Assembly (NCBI GenBank): GCA_023935145.1
Contig: CM043705.1
Location: 60,680,584 to 60,744,583, forward strand
Length of the DNA: 64,000 nt
Source of the DNA: Bretschneidera sinensis
Taxonomy: Eukaryota; Streptophyta; Magnoliopsida; Brassicales; Akaniaceae
Reading direction: 5' to 3'
Shown one piece after another: positions 45,254 to 57,191 of this stretch. Both the position numbers and the translations under genes were made by a program. Below the pieces are notes generated by a model that made no database searches, was not told the origin of the DNA, and saw nothing but the letters and a program-made list of their open reading frames with translations. How positions within the stretch are numbered: position 1 is the first letter of the stretch; each line of letters begins with the position of its first letter.

Positions 45254-47230
45254 ATGTCTTTGGTAGATAGATTTCGTGATAGGCCCAGTAATGGTAGTGA
45301 AGATAGTGGGGATCTGTCTAAGGAGTTGAGGGATGCCATGGGCTTGTCCTCCAAAGGGGTGAGTCCTCGGAGGATGTTATCACTCAAGAGGGGCTACTAG
45401 CAATGGTGCCCTATGTGCCTGGGGAAGAGGAGGTAGAGTAGGAGGATTCCTCCTCTAAGGGCGAGGACGAGGTGGAAAGGACTTTGGCCTAGTTGAGAGG
45501 AGATATGATGGTGGAAGAGAGGGTTCAATGGTTGTTCGCGATGAACTCTATACCAAGTCAGCTGGAGGAGGGGGAACTCGAGGTCATCTAGAGGGTGTAC
45601 CGTATCCTTAAGGAGTACACCCTCAGGCCAACTAGGGTTGAAGAGAGAGCATGTGATGTCCTATCGAGTCACGTGCCCTATGAGATATATGTTTACGAGC
45701 AACACATGAGGGTCGGGCTTAGGTTTCCTTTCCACCCTTTTTTATGTACAGTGCTAAGGTTTTTTGATATAGCACTATGTCAGTTGGTGCCTAACTTGGT
45801 ATGCCTGATCATGGCCTTTATATACCTCTGCACATAAGTGAAGGGGCTGATGAATAACAACGTCTTCAAGGCCCACTTCCAAATTAGCAAGCATGGGTGG
45901 GTCATAATCAGCTCGAGGGTGAATAGGGGGTTGTTGAAAAAGAAGCCTTCCTAGATCAAGAAGTGGAAGAAGTCCTTATTCCTCGTCGAGAGCAAGAAAA
46001 TCTTCAATGTTCCATTTTTTAGAGTCTGGACCATGCAGGCAAGTACAAGAAGCTGCACCTCCTACACCTCGAGCAAGAGACATTGAAGGCTATAATGGTC
46101 GCGCCCCTAGATGTGGACTTCTTGTATGATAACAAAGAGTTGGTAAGGCACGGACTCTACCCTCGTTGCCCATAAGAAACAATAGAGAGTGCTAATCTCG
46201 GTGTTTTTGCCTTTTTTTTTGCTTTATCTTTCTTTACGCTTTGTTTTGCTTCTTTATGTCTTACCTCATACTCATACTTGTGTTTTTTGTTTGAGTAAAG
46301 ATGGAGGCTATAGCTAGGGCTAGTGAATGGGCCAAGAAGATAGCTCAGGAGAAGAAGAGAGCTGCTCAGGCAGGGAAGTAGACTGCACCAGCCTAGCCTG
46401 TCTCGTTCCTATCGACATGGAGAGCCCCTCCGAACTTTCCCCTAAACCGAAGGTTGTCTCGGCCGCTCCCTAGCCTAAGCTGACACAAGTTTCGTCTTCG
46501 TCTCGGGGAGCTCCTTCTGCGGTCGGGGTTTTTACTCCCAACTGGGGCCTAAAGATCGATGTCTCAGTCTTTGCCCATCCCCGGGTAACTCGAGAGCACT
46601 TTGTCCTAGGGATCCCACCTCTCAACATGATTGAACTTTTGCTGAATCCGATTGAGGGGCTCTGCTTAGCAGCCAAGGCCCTGACCTCTAAGGTAAAAGT
46701 TTTCTTTTTTCTATTTCCTTGAGTTTCTTCCGCTTCCTAGTAGCTAATGATTCTTCATTTTGTTCCAGTTAGGCGTGTTCCTTGGAGTGTTGTCGTGTCG
46801 GTGCCCGAACATGGCCGAAAAGTTGGGCCGATGCCAGTAAAAACTGGACAAAAACTGTAAGCTCGTTCAGCAATTATAGGCGTCCCTGGAGGGGGCCAAC
46901 CGGCCCAGGGTCGAGGCCATGCAAGAAAGAGATGCCGCGGTGGCCTCGAAGTAGTGGTTAAGGGAAGAGATGGCGAAAGCCGTTAAGAGGGCCGTGGAGG
47001 AAGCCCTGATTGCCTTTAAGAACTCGGCCTCATGTCGAGAGACCGTTGAGAAGGAGTCTGGCTAGCAGTTCTTTGAGGGCTTTTCGGAGGTCAAGAAGAA
47101 AGCCAAGGCTCTCTATCCTCGGGTCAACTTCTCAGCTCTCGACCTAGGAACCTCAAGGGATAAGGAGGGAGTCATGGTTGGGGGAGATGGCGAGGCAGAA
47201 GCTGTGTCTAAGAGGGAGCCAACCCCTTGA
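45254..47230 (+). pseudogene. antisense ORF of Tat-like element 2 (Transposase_28-like)
   Basis: Starts MSLVDRFRDRPSNGSEDSG and runs opposite to gag-pol. The core domain has YRILKEYTLRPTRVEERA and YEQHMRVGLRFPFHPFLC, then FKAHFQISKHGWVIISSRV, aligned with the ORF of element 1 and with PF04195. An Ala/Lys-rich part (ARASEWAKKIAQEKKRAAQ) and a coiled-coil-like segment full of Glu, Ala and Arg follow, ending near TGA 47228. Stops are frequent. It is longer than most accessory ORFs of plant gypsy elements. Its function is unknown. Confidence 0.72.
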
Positions 47231-47434
47231 GAACTTTAGTTTTTTTTTTATAGTTTTCTTTCTTTGTAAACGGAGGCCGATAGTGCCTTTACGTAATCAC
47301 ATATTTTAGTAAAATTTTTGGCTTCATTTTTCCCCCATCTTGTTGTCTTTTGTAAGCTTTCAACATTTAGGCTTCAACACTTTAACTTTTATTAACAACC
47401 AAGGTGTCCATGAGTTACACTTGGGATGTGCGCA

Positions 47435-48560
47435 TTATTGGTGAAATTTGCAAAGGTTTTCCACATTCCAGGTGAGGGGGACGGGCTTGCCGTTCAACTC
47501 CTCGAGTTCGAAAGTTTTGGCCCGATATACCCTTTTGATACAATACTGGCCTTCCCAATTCGGGATGAGCTTCCCCGTCTCTCGAGGATGACATACTTCA
47601 TTGTTTCGTAGAACGAGGTCGTGCAACTTGAAGCTTCTACTTTGGACTCGAGAGTTGGAGTACCTAGCTTCCACTACTGGTGCGTGGCTAAGCAGATCTG
47701 GGCCTTATCCCGAGCTTCATCGATAAGATCAGTGTTCATCCGTGGGGCTTCTTCGTTGTTTGCTTATTGGAAGTTTTGTACTCGTAATGAGGGCACCCCG
47801 ACTTCTAAAGGGATGATCGCTTCGGAGCTATATGCCATGAAGAAAGGGGTTTCCCCTATAGGTGTCCGAGTGGTGGTTCAGTAGGCCCCAAGTACATTCA
47901 AAAGATGGTTGGTCCATTGCTTGTCAGCCTCGTCCAGTCTTCTCTTGATGCCTTGCAAAAATGGCCTATGGGTACCCAACGGATGAGAATCGATGCTCGA
48001 TTCGAAGCTCTACGCAGAATGCCTTGAATCGAGCGTTGTCTAATTGTTTGCCATTATCAGTGACAAATATTCGGCATACACCGAACCGACACACTATGGA
48101 CTTCCAGACGAAACACCAAGGCTGGTGATCCGTTATGCTGGCTAGTGGCTTTACTTCCACCCACTTAGTGAAGTAATCTATTGCTACGATGATATGTTTT
48201 CTCTAATTGGGCACCCTAGTGAAGGGACCAAGGAGATCCATCCCCCACATGGCGAAGAGAAGTGGACTCGTGATATAGATAAGAGGATTTACCGGTCGGT
48301 GGGGTACAGGGGAGTACTACTGACAGCTCCTGCATTTCTTGACTAATTTCATGGCATCTTTTTGCATTTTGGGCCAGTAGTACCCTTGGCGGAGCACTTT
48401 GAAGGCCAAAGCCCGGCTACCTAGGTGATTTTCGCATACTCCTTCGTGAACCTCCCAGAGAGCATAATTGGCTTCAGTGGGCCTGAGACACTTTAAGTAA
48501 GGCGTCGTAGGCCTCTCTTGTATAAATTTTCGTCTATGACCGCGTATCGAGACGCATGAG
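47435..48560 (-). pseudogene. integrase region of Tat-like element 2
   Basis: Core remains include VEVKPLASITDHQ-like and VWKSIVCRFGVCRIFVTDNGKQ, with the Asp of the second catalytic position and the flanking NGKQ. ELRIEHRFSS follows. The C-terminal tail FKLHDLVLRN, GKLIPNWEGQYCIKRV, FELEELNGKPVPLTWN ends the polyprotein near 47435. Several stops and frame changes interrupt it. Integrase joins the cDNA ends to the host chromosome. Confidence 0.8.
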
Positions 48561-48599
48561 AGATGAGCTTCCTAGCTTCGTTTTTTTACTCGAAAAGCT

Positions 48600-50330
48600 G
48601 ATCGTCACACAAATACCGAAGGATCGGGTTTATCTAGGTTTTTTTTTTGGTTACTAGCAGCATAGTGATCTCATTAATGCTCGGGGCGGTGAGAGTCTCG
48701 AGGTATACGGCTTGGGTTAGCTCGGACTGGTGAGAGAAAATAAGTCTTGCCAGAGTATCAGCCTTCGAGTTCTCCGCCAGAAGAACCTGGGTTATCCAGA
48801 ACATTCTGAATCCAGCAGTAAGTTTCTTAGTCTTTCAAAGGTAACGAGCAATCTTCTCCCTTTGGGCTTTAAACTCTCCAGTCATTTGATTTACCACTAG
48901 TTTTGAGTCGATGTACGCATACAAGGCCCCGACGACTATTGCTCTTGCCAACTTCATTCTGACAAGCAACGCCTCATACTCCGCTTCATTGTTGGAGCCT
49001 CAAAACTCGAACCTCAAGGTGTACTTGATGGAAAATCCATCAAGGCTGCAAAGGTTGAGCCCAGCCCCGCTTTTGGTGCTGTTGGAGGGTCCACCGTGTA
49101 ATTTGCTCGGTCATTTTTGGTCTCGAGGTTTGATCCAGACTCCCCTACAGTGTTATCTCCACAATGAAGTCTGTGAGGGTCAAAACCTTGATGGCCTTTA
49201 GGGGATGGTACCGAATATCGAACTCCCTTAGTTCTATGGACCACTTGACCATCATCTCAGAGACATCCGGCCTGTACAACACTTGTCTCAATGGCTGGTC
49301 CATTAAGAGGACAATGGTGTGTGATTGGAAGTATGGCCGGAGCTTCTGTGCTGTGATTAAAACAGCATACACTATTTTTTTATATCAGGAGGTACCGTGC
49401 TTCTATATCATAGATGATTTTACTGACATAGTACACAGGTTTTTGAACACCCGCCTCTTCCCGAACCAGGACGGAGGTTACTACATCTTACCCGACCGAT
49501 AAGTATAGCAAAAGTTTCTCGCCCATGGCAGGTTTGGTCAAAAGTGGGGGCGAGCTCAGATATTTCTTCAGCTCCTCAAAGGTTCTTTGATAATCTTCAG
49601 TTCAGGCGAAGTCTTTCTTGATGGCTCTGAAGAAGGGAATGCACTTTTCTGCAGATTTTGACATGAAATGACATGTCGCCACGCACCTGGTCAGTCGTTG
49701 CACTTCTTTTGCTATTCGAGGGTAGTAATGTCGATGATAGTTTCAATCTTCTCCGAGTTGGCTTTTATCCCTCTCTGGGTAACCATAAAGCTGAGAAACT
49801 TCCCCCAAGTGACTCTAATATAAGCACTTCGCAGGATTCAACTTCAAATTGTATCGTTGTAGCACCTCAAATGCCTCTTCTAGGTCGAAGTTGTGGTCTT
49901 TGGCTTTGACACTCTTGATCAACATGTCATCCACGTACACCTCCATGTTCCTCCTAATCTATCCATAGAAGACCTTGTAGCAATATAGCCCTTGGCTTGT
50001 GATGAAGGCGGTTTTCTTCTGGTCAGGCTCGTACATGAGGATCTGATTGTAACCGAAATATATATCCATAAAAGTTAAAAGCTCGTGCCTCGAGGTGGCA
50101 TCAACTAACTGATCGATCCGCGGTAGAGGAAAGCTATCTTTTAGGCAGACTTTGTTTAGGTCAGTGAAGTCGATGCATATTCGCCACTTGCCGTTGGGCT
50201 TCCAGACCATTACTACGTTGGATACCCAATCGGGGTAATCTGCCTTCCGGATAAAGTCGACATCGAGTAACTTATCTACTTTGGATCTGATGGCGGCTTG
50301 CCGCTCTGGGGTGATCGATCTCTTCTTCTA
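48600..50330 (-). pseudogene. reverse transcriptase and RNase H of Tat-like element 2
   Basis: RT from the right: WKPNGKWRICIDFTDLNKVC, KDSFPLPRIDQLVDATS, FMDIYFGYNQI, then the catalytic box [10 protein letters not shown] (about 49925) and LKLNPAKC. The tether and RNase H region follow with YAVLITAQKLRPYFQSH and WSIELREFDIRYHP. Stops and shifts are spread over the region, for instance near 49960. RT and RNase H make the cDNA in the cytoplasmic particle. Confidence 0.82.
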
Positions 50331-50659
50331 AATGATCGGCTTGTGACCCAAGTCTACATTTAGCAGGTGCACAATGACCTCGGGGCTGATCTCGGGCATA
50401 TCTAAGGTCAACCAGGTGAACAAGTCTTAATTCTTTCGAAGAAAGGAGATGAGGGTCTTTTTGAGGTCCTCGGGGAGGTTGGAGCCAATCTGGACATCTC
50501 GAAAGTCTTCGACTTCGAGAGGCAAGGCTTTTATCCTTTTTTCTTCCCTCACGGCATTCAGATAGTAGGACCTAGAGATCTGTTGGTTTTTCTTGACTTC
50601 ACCTACCTCATCGTTGGTGGGGAACTTCATCTTCAAATGGTAAGTGGAGACGACTTCTT

Positions 50660-51067
50660 TTAGTCTGTTGAAGGTAGGTCTACCAAGGATAATATTGTAA
50701 GAAGATGGTTGTTGACTACCAGATAGGTAGTTTGCACAGTAGCTGTCCGTGGAGCCATATCTACAGTGACAAGGAGAGCTAAGCTACCCTCGGTGAACAC
50801 TAGGGTCCCCAAGAAGCCGTATAGTGGGGTAGAGACTGGTTCCAACTAATCGTCTTTTCACTTCATCTGCTGGAAGGCATCGCAGAACAAGATGTTTGTC
50901 GAGCCCCCATTGTGTACCAAGATATGCCTGACTTCGTGGTTAGCTACAAGAAAGGAGACCACCATGATATCATCATGTGGGGTCTGCACTTCATCCAAAT
51001 CGCTTTCCATGAATGAGATCGCTTGGTTTGTCTTCCTTTTCTTATGGGGGTTGCCGACGGAGGCCAC
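50660..51067 (-). pseudogene. protease region of Tat-like element 2, active-site Asp lost
   Basis: FMESDLDEVQTPHDD and MVVSFLVANHEVRHILV lead to the retropepsin site, which reads HNGGSTNILF where this lineage has D-x-GSSADILF, so the catalytic Asp is His. LYGFLGTLVFTEGSLALLV follows (flap-region GF motif). A frameshift or stop lies between 50858 and 50845. Confidence 0.78.
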
Positions 51068-51091
51068 AAACCTAACATATGCTTTACTACT

Positions 51092-51825
51092 CTATCCTGA
51101 GTTACCCCTAGCGGTGGGGCCCCCATAGATCATTTTGATAACCTTGGTTGTCGCGACTTCTTGGCTCCTCTGATTAGGCTCTTCTCGGTTTGGCCTTGGA
51201 CTTTTTCGAAGAACTTGAAGCTCCTGGTTCGGAATAGAGGGATACCCGAGGCTTTTCCTAGTTCGGTTAGCATTCTCTCTTTCCGTGATCCGGTAAACTA
51301 TTTCAAGTTCTCTCAATTGATGAGGACCTCAATCTGTTGCTTTAGAGCGTGGAACTCCTCAGTGTCATGCCCATGGTTTTTATAGAACCGACACCACTTG
51401 CTCTGATCTCCGTTGAGGTGCTGCAGTCTCGGGGGCCACTAGAGAATCGCTTTGTCTTGGAGTTGCATCAGAACTTTTGTCCTGGATGCATTGAGAGGAG
51501 ACCTTTAAAAGTGGGGGAGGGCCTTGTACCTACCCTCGCGGTCGGGTCTTTTGACCGCCCCATTATGAAGGTCGATGATGTCTTTCCTATTTTTCTCCGT
51601 CTTTCCATCCCTTTTTCTTCAGAAGGCTTGGTCGTCTTCCGCTAGCATGTATTTCTCAGCTCGGGCCAAGGCCTTGTTCATGTCCTTAGGAGGCCGTTTG
51701 GTGAGCTTAAAGCAGAAGATTCCGGACCTTAGTCCATTTTTTAGTGCTAGCATCTAAACGTTAGGATCAAGGTCAAGTATATCCCAAGCGATAGTGTTGA
51801 ACCTTGATATGTAGGCCCAAAGCCA
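51092..51825 (-). pseudogene. gag, C-terminal half, of Tat-like element 2
   Basis: Minus strand from 51820: KNGLRSGIFCFKLTKRPPKD, ARAEKYMLAED, then the knuckle-like [20 protein letters not shown] (51330-51410), in which the last Cys of CCHC is replaced by Phe. Then IVYRITERENANRTRKSLG runs to the protease. A stop follows the knuckle. The N-terminal half continues at 57192, beyond element 3. Confidence 0.78.
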
Positions 51826-52129
51826 TGTTGTGCGAAAATATACCTAAATAAATAGGTGAATAATCGTACTTTGTTTTACTTGCAAGTGCACAAGGTCAAT
51901 AGTGTAGCATAGTGTGTGAATGCAAGATCATCTCCACAGGGATTGGTAAAGTTCGATTTAAAATTATATTTGCAATGTAAAAAAGATAGAAATAATAAAC
52001 TGAAGGGTGATTTGATAATAATAAAGACATAGGGCTTTGATATCCACCACTAGTCATACATTCCCGATTTTGTATAAGGTATCAGTGCTCTAGCCTTATT
52101 ATGTGTACCTACTGGTTGCCAACCTAAGG

Positions 52130-52320
52130 GCATGGTATCTACTCCTTAAGCTATTGATTTCCCTAAGCAACGAGTTAGGCATGGTATCTACTCTAACTCT
52201 TTTCTTCCTTAAGGGATTCAGCATGGTATCTGCTTGAGTTGTTCCTTAAAAAAACATAGGTACTGTGGAAATCGACAACCACATGAGACCTAGGGCATGG
52301 TATCTACTCCCGGTTTCCCA
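52130..52320. repeat. GGCATGGTATCTACTC repeats in R/U5
   Basis: The 13-base core GCATGGTATCTAC occurs at about 52131, 52180 and 52287, with a variant (CATGGTATCTGCT) near 52214. All lie in the transcribed part of the LTR of element 3. The same set recurs in its other LTR and, with changes, in element 4. Confidence 0.75.
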
Positions 52321-52896
52321 TGTTGATTAACCCGGGTATCCGGATAAGATGGTCCCTTGTTACTGATGTTAGACCTAGGACTCGGTCATCCAAATTGATC
52401 TAACTAACCCATCCATACCACATGCATACGTTGGCCTTACACATACATATGAGGAATTTAAATAAGCACAGGTGTTAATCAAGTTAAGTAACATAAAAAG
52501 CTATGCAAAGATTTAATCAATGAATAAAAATATGGGAATGCATAACTAGGGCTTCAATCGAGCCCTATAAGAGAGTTAGTTACACATACTAACTGAAGTA
52601 AACATAATTAAACAAAACATAAGGGAGAAGAATAAACCCGAGAGAAGAGGCGTCAATTCTCTCCCAAGCTCTCCACTCAAAGTAAAAGAAAAGAGAAAAG
52701 TGTTTACTATCTAAGGTGTCTTTTTGTGTGTGAGTTTACAAGTGTATTTATAGGTCCTTGAGAAGTCCTAATAGACTCATGAGTTTCTAAACTTTCCTAA
52801 AACACAAAACTCCTTTATTTCCAAAATAGAGTTATTTCCAAAATAGGGTTATTTCCAAAATAGGGTTCTGCAGTTTACTATTCACGCCTGTACATT

Positions 52897-53010
52897 TGCG
52901 CTCGATCGCATGTGTCCTTGCGCTCGATCGCTGTGTGCGCTCGATCCTACAAGTGTGCGCACGATCGTATGTGCGCTCGATCGCATTGCATGTGTGCTCG
53001 ATCGCACTTT
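52897..53010. repeat. CG-rich palindrome array in U3 of element 3
   Basis: Four exact CTCGATCG cores and two variants (CTCGATCC, CACGATCG) lie within about 110 bp, mostly inside TGCGCTCGATCGCA. ATCGAT/CGATCG makes each core self-complementary. The other LTR has the same array at 56888-57000. The open stretches across it are by-products. Confidence 0.82.
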
Positions 53011-53195
53011 GTCCAAAAAGTGCTCCAGGGCTTCTAGATTTCTTCCTTAAAGTTCCAAAACTGCTTCTTTTTCTCCAAGTCCCTATAAAAACATGTAAAA
53101 CACACAAATGGAGTAAAAGATACCAAATTAACGTAATAAATGATCTAACAAGTGTAAATAAGGGGGCTTAAATATGTATATTTAAGCGTCTATCA

Positions 53196-54595
53196 CACCC
53201 CCAAACTTACATATTGCTAGTCCCTTAGCAATACTAAATTAAAAACTAAAACAGAAATATAGATAAATCCAATGTTCATAGTGTCAATATAAAAATCTAG
53301 ATTTTACACAAAACAATGATGCGCATTCATGAGCAAGCTTAACAAGTGTAAACATATATCTGCAATGAATAAGAGTGTTGAACGTAAATCATATTCACTA
53401 GGTATTCTAAGATATCACAAGTTTGACTTCAGTGTGTGGTGATTAGCATATAAAAGATTGAGTTTCCAAGAAATTCAAATGGGTAGTGTTTCGATGACTC
53501 AAGATTCACCAAACTTCCTATTAGAGTCAACAAATATGGCATAGACTTTTATTTGCGAGATTTTTGCCAAGTTAGTTCCTTTAAGCTTTCTTGATGACTC
53601 GTGTAACGAGTGTTTGGCCAATGACTCCCAAACCAGATGGTTTTAGGGCATTAGGTGTAAAGACACCCCTAAGGACTTACTGGCTCGAGTCAACAAGGCT
53701 ACAAAACTAACTGATTTTTATGCTACCATTTAGAATTTTCCACCTTTTGACGTGACACTCAATGCTTACTGAGGCAAGAGGGCCAGTTACTCAGCAAAAA
53801 ATTCCTTTTTAATGATCACTTAAGATTTTCCACCTTTTGACGTGACACTCAATGCTTACTGAGGCAAGAGGGCCAGTTACTCAGCGGAAGATTTGTTTTT
53901 ATTGATCATTAGGAGCATTTTTTTATTTTTGAGCACGAATCAATCTTTTCTATTTTTATATGCCAAAATGTCAATCTAATAGGTCATCTAGTTCACAGTC
54001 AAGCAAAAGAAACATACTAATCCAAATATCATGTCATACCCCACACAGCTATGTGTTAATGTGCTCGTGATAGTTCAAGTTAAACTTGTGAATTCTTAAA
54101 TGCCAAAAGGGCAGTGATCTAGGTTCAAAACTTGTTTATTGGCCTATATGTTCAAAGTGTTAAGCTCACTGATGAAGTCGAATCATAACATTTTGTTTAG
54201 ATCACAAAAAAAAAAAGTTTATTGGACAGAATGAACATGCATTTATCTAAGAAAATAACAACAGAATTAAAAATGTAGGACATAGTGTAGTGTGTGAATG
54301 TGTCTCCCATACCCCCAAACTTAAATTACACATTGTCCCCAATGTGTGAATAACAAGGAAAGAGCCGACCTGGGAGATGGAGAACTAGCTAGATCGGCAT
54401 GGCTCATAGCGTACCCCCAAATTTGAACGGATGCACACATTGTCCCTAAAAAAGAAAAACTAACGTAATACGGGAAAACAAGAAGTAATTAAAATAAATA
54501 AATAACAATAAATCGTAAAATAATAAAAATAAAAGGATAAGCTGTGGGGTGCCTCCCATGAGCGTTAAGTTTAACGTCTTCAGCCGGACCAAGCC
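53196..54595. other. 3' untranslated zone of element 3
   Basis: On the minus strand, TTTGGGGGTG just before the LTR start is the polypurine tract. A 90-bp unit with CCACCTTTTGACGTGACACT is present twice (53740-53829 and 53830-53910). No ORF is credible. The zone is shared with element 4 (59324-60720), so it is an old part of the family, although it codes for nothing. Confidence 0.65.
53740..53910. repeat. 90-bp tandem duplication in element 3
   Basis: Two copies of a unit with CACCTTTTGACGTGACACTC and GAGGCAAGAGGGCCAGTTAC, exact period 90. Element 4 has the same pair at 59891-60050 with spacing 92, so the duplication predates both copies. Confidence 0.85.
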
Positions 54596-55438
54596 TTATT
54601 TTTCCCCAAAACTACGAGTGGCAGCAGCTAGCATAGGAAATGTCTTATTCTCTCCCATATAAGCATATGGTAAGTGCTCTGACAACTGCTTGAATTCCAA
54701 GTTAGGTGCCTGTACAATAGAAGGGAAAATAATATTAGTAGGCACATGATGGTCAAATGGATCGGTGTACTTACTTGGATGCTTTGGAAAGGCCTCTAGA
54801 AGGTGCATAGTTTCAATGAGGTCTTTAGTAACATCTTCTGATTTTGGCTCAATATCTGATCCTTTGAAATAATGGGTGAAGGTGGTCTCCAAGGGATCAA
54901 TATGATGGTCATGAAAGACTTGTTTAACAACACCTTGCTTTTGTTCACTTAGCTCCTTAGCCAATTCCCCCATTTGTACTTCCAATATATGAATAGCTTG
55001 CTCATGCTTGGTATTGATTTGTCGTTGCTCAATCATGAACTGTTCTTGTGAAGTCATCAGTTGCCTCATAAGACTCTCTAGGTTACTATTTTCTGATTCC
55101 GGCACTGGTTAGGCTGCTGGTTGGAAGTATTGGTGTTGTCCTTGAACATTTAAAGCATTGTGATTGTTGCTCCATGAGAGGTTGGGGTGGTGCTTCCATC
55201 CAGGATTGTAGGTATTTGTATATGCATTGTGCAGTCCCTCATAATTTGCTTGCTCTTGATCTGCATATGAATACAAAGGGCAAGTGTTAGTAGTGTGATC
55301 AAAACGAGAACATATAGCACATACCTGGAGTGGTTTGCCTCGCGGACTAGGTGATATGTTTTGACTAGTCATGGCATATATGAGCATATCTAGCTTCCTC
55401 TCCATAGCATCTAGACAAGTATATTGAGCTTCTGTCAT
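54596..55438 (-). pseudogene. gag C-terminal part of element 3
   Basis: Minus strand from ATG 55438: MTEAQYTCLDAMERKLDML, a CCHC knuckle (CAICSRFDHTTNTC), QANYEGLHNA and YNPGWKHHPNLSWSN. A stop at 55106-55108 is followed by a coiled-coil-like stretch (QINTKHEQAIHILEVQMGEL) and a tail with FKQLSEHLPYAYMGENKTFP. This is the nucleocapsid and gag-pol linker of Athila/Tat-like gypsy elements. The capsid domain (Retrotrans_gag) present in element 4 is missing, as are all enzymes. Confidence 0.78.
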
Positions 55439-55514
55439 TGGTGTTTCTCCTTTTGAATGAATTAGTTGAAAAGCTTCAGTGCAACAGTTTCAGTACTGCT
55501 GCTCGGGTACTCTC

Positions 55515-55605
55515 TGGACCTTTTGCGCTCGAGCGCACCCTGAACTGCGCTCGATCGCACTGGGCTTGCGATCGATCGCACCAAGTAGTGCGCTCGATCG
55601 CAATG
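55515..55605. repeat. CG-rich palindrome array in the leader of element 3
   Basis: Holds two perfect 12-base palindromes, GCGCTCGAGCGC and GCGATCGATCGC, and two TGCGCTCGATCGCA units. It lies between primer site and gag, the same kind of array as in U3. Confidence 0.8.
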
Positions 55606-55785
55606 AGGACAGAAACTCCTCCTCTGCACACCTAAACAAAAACAGAAAAAGAAGGAATAAATCTGATTTTTGATAAAAATAAAAAATAAAACAGAACATA
55701 ATCAAATAGAATAAATTAAAATGATAATAAAAAAATAAAAATAAAAACTAACAAAAATAATTCCAAAAAGAGATTTAGCACAATC

Positions 55786-55807
55786 CCCCGCAACGGCGCC
55801 AAAAACT
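55786..55807 (-). other. primer-binding site of element 3
   Basis: On the minus strand TTTTTGGCGCCGTTGC continues into CGGGGGATTG directly after the LTR end CACAACA. This is the usual primer site of Athila/Tat-type gypsy elements. Confidence 0.88.
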
Positions 55808-57186
55808 TGTTGTGCGAAAATATACCTAAATAAATAGGTGAATAATCGCACTCGTTTTACTTGCAAGTGCACAAGGTCAACAGTGTAGTATAGTGTGCAA
55901 ATGCAAGATCATCTCCACAGGGATTGGTAAAGTTCAATTTAGAATTATATTCGCAATGTAAAAAGATAGAAATAATAAAAGCGTTGAGAAATAATAAAGA
56001 TAAAATACTAAGGATAAAGGCGTAGGGACTTGATATCCACCACTAATTATGCTACCACAATATAATAGTATGTCAATGCTTTATTCATGCCATGTATACC
56101 TACTGGTCGCCAACCTAAGGGCATCGTATCTACTCCTTAAGCTATTGATTTCCCTAAGCAACGAGTTAGGCATGGTATCTACTCTAACTCTTTTCTTCCT
56201 TAAGGGATTCAGCATGGTATCTGCTTGAGTTGTTCCTTAAGAAAACATAGGTACTGTGGAAATCGACAACCACATGAGACCTAGGGCATGGTATCTACTC
56301 CCGGTTTCCCATGTTGATTAACCCGGGTATCCGGATAAGATGGTCCCTTGTTACTGATGTTAGACCCAGGACTCGGTCATCCAAATTGATCTAACTAACC
56401 CATCCATACCACATGCATACGTTGGCCTTACACATACATATGAGGAATTTAAATAAGCACAGGTGTTAATCAAGTTAAGTAACATAAAAAGCTATGCAAA
56501 GATTTAATCAATGAATAAAAATATGGGAATGCATAACTAGGGCTTCAATCGAGCCCTATAAGAGAGTTAGTTACACATACTAACTGAAGTAAACATAATT
56601 AAACAAAACATAAGGGAGAAGAATAAACCCGAGAGAAGAGGCGTCAATTCTCTCCCAAGCTCTCCACTCAAAGTAAAAGAAAAGAGAAAAGTGTTTACTA
56701 TCTAAGGTGTCTTTTTGTGTGTGAGTTTACAAGTGTATTTATAGGTCCTTGAGAAGTCCTAATAGACTCATGAGTTTCTAAACTTTCCTAAAACACAAAA
56801 CTCCTTTATTTCCAAAATAGAGTTATTTCCAAAATAGGGTTATTTCCAAAATAGGGTTCTGCAGTTTACTATTCACGCCTGTACATTTGCGCTCGATCGC
56901 ATGTGTCCTTGCGCTCGATCGCTGTGTGCGCTCAATCCTACAAGTGTGCGCACGATCGTATGTGCGCTCGATCGCATTGCATGTGTGCTCGATCGCACTT
57001 TGTCCAGAAAGTGCTCCAGGGCTTCTAGATTTCTTCCTTAAAGTTCCAAAACTGCTTCTTTTTCTCCAAGTCCCTATAAAAACAAGTAAAACACAAAAAT
57101 GGAGTAAAAGATACCAAATTAACGTAATAAAGGATCTAACAAGTGTAAATAAGGGGGCTTAAATATGTATATTTAAGCGTCTATCA
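55808..57186 (-). mobile_element. 5' LTR of element 3
   Basis: 1379 bp with the same ends as the left LTR, TATA box at about 56742 and palindrome array at 56888-57000. From about 56100 to the end I count about ten differences from the other LTR. Confidence 0.9.
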
Positions 57187-57191
57187 AGCCA

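Larger units (their letters stand above)
51826..53195 (-). mobile_element. 3' LTR of element 3
   Basis: 1370 bp. The minus-strand TATA box (CTATAAATACAC) lies at about 52745-52756, and a palindrome array (52897-53010) sits in U3 upstream. The right four fifths are almost identical to the other LTR; the left 290 bp are clearly diverged. GCATGGTATCTACT recurs several times at 52130-52320. Confidence 0.9.
51826..57186 (-). mobile_element. gypsy element 3, gag-only, target duplication AGCCA
   Basis: LTRs at 51826-53195 and 55808-57186 with TGTTG...CTATCA ends, bounded by AGCCA (51821-51825 and 57187-57191). The primer site is beside the right LTR, so it is minus-oriented. The interior of 2.6 kb holds only the C-terminal half of a gag and a long 3' untranslated zone. 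It needs enzymes from elsewhere. It interrupts gag of Tat-like element 2 and is younger than it. Confidence 0.92.

Noticed and set aside
52832..53171. ORFs with repeated RSIA/CARS residues in the LTR of element 3
   Set aside because: They are by-products of the TGCGCTCGATCGCA array inside a non-coding LTR.
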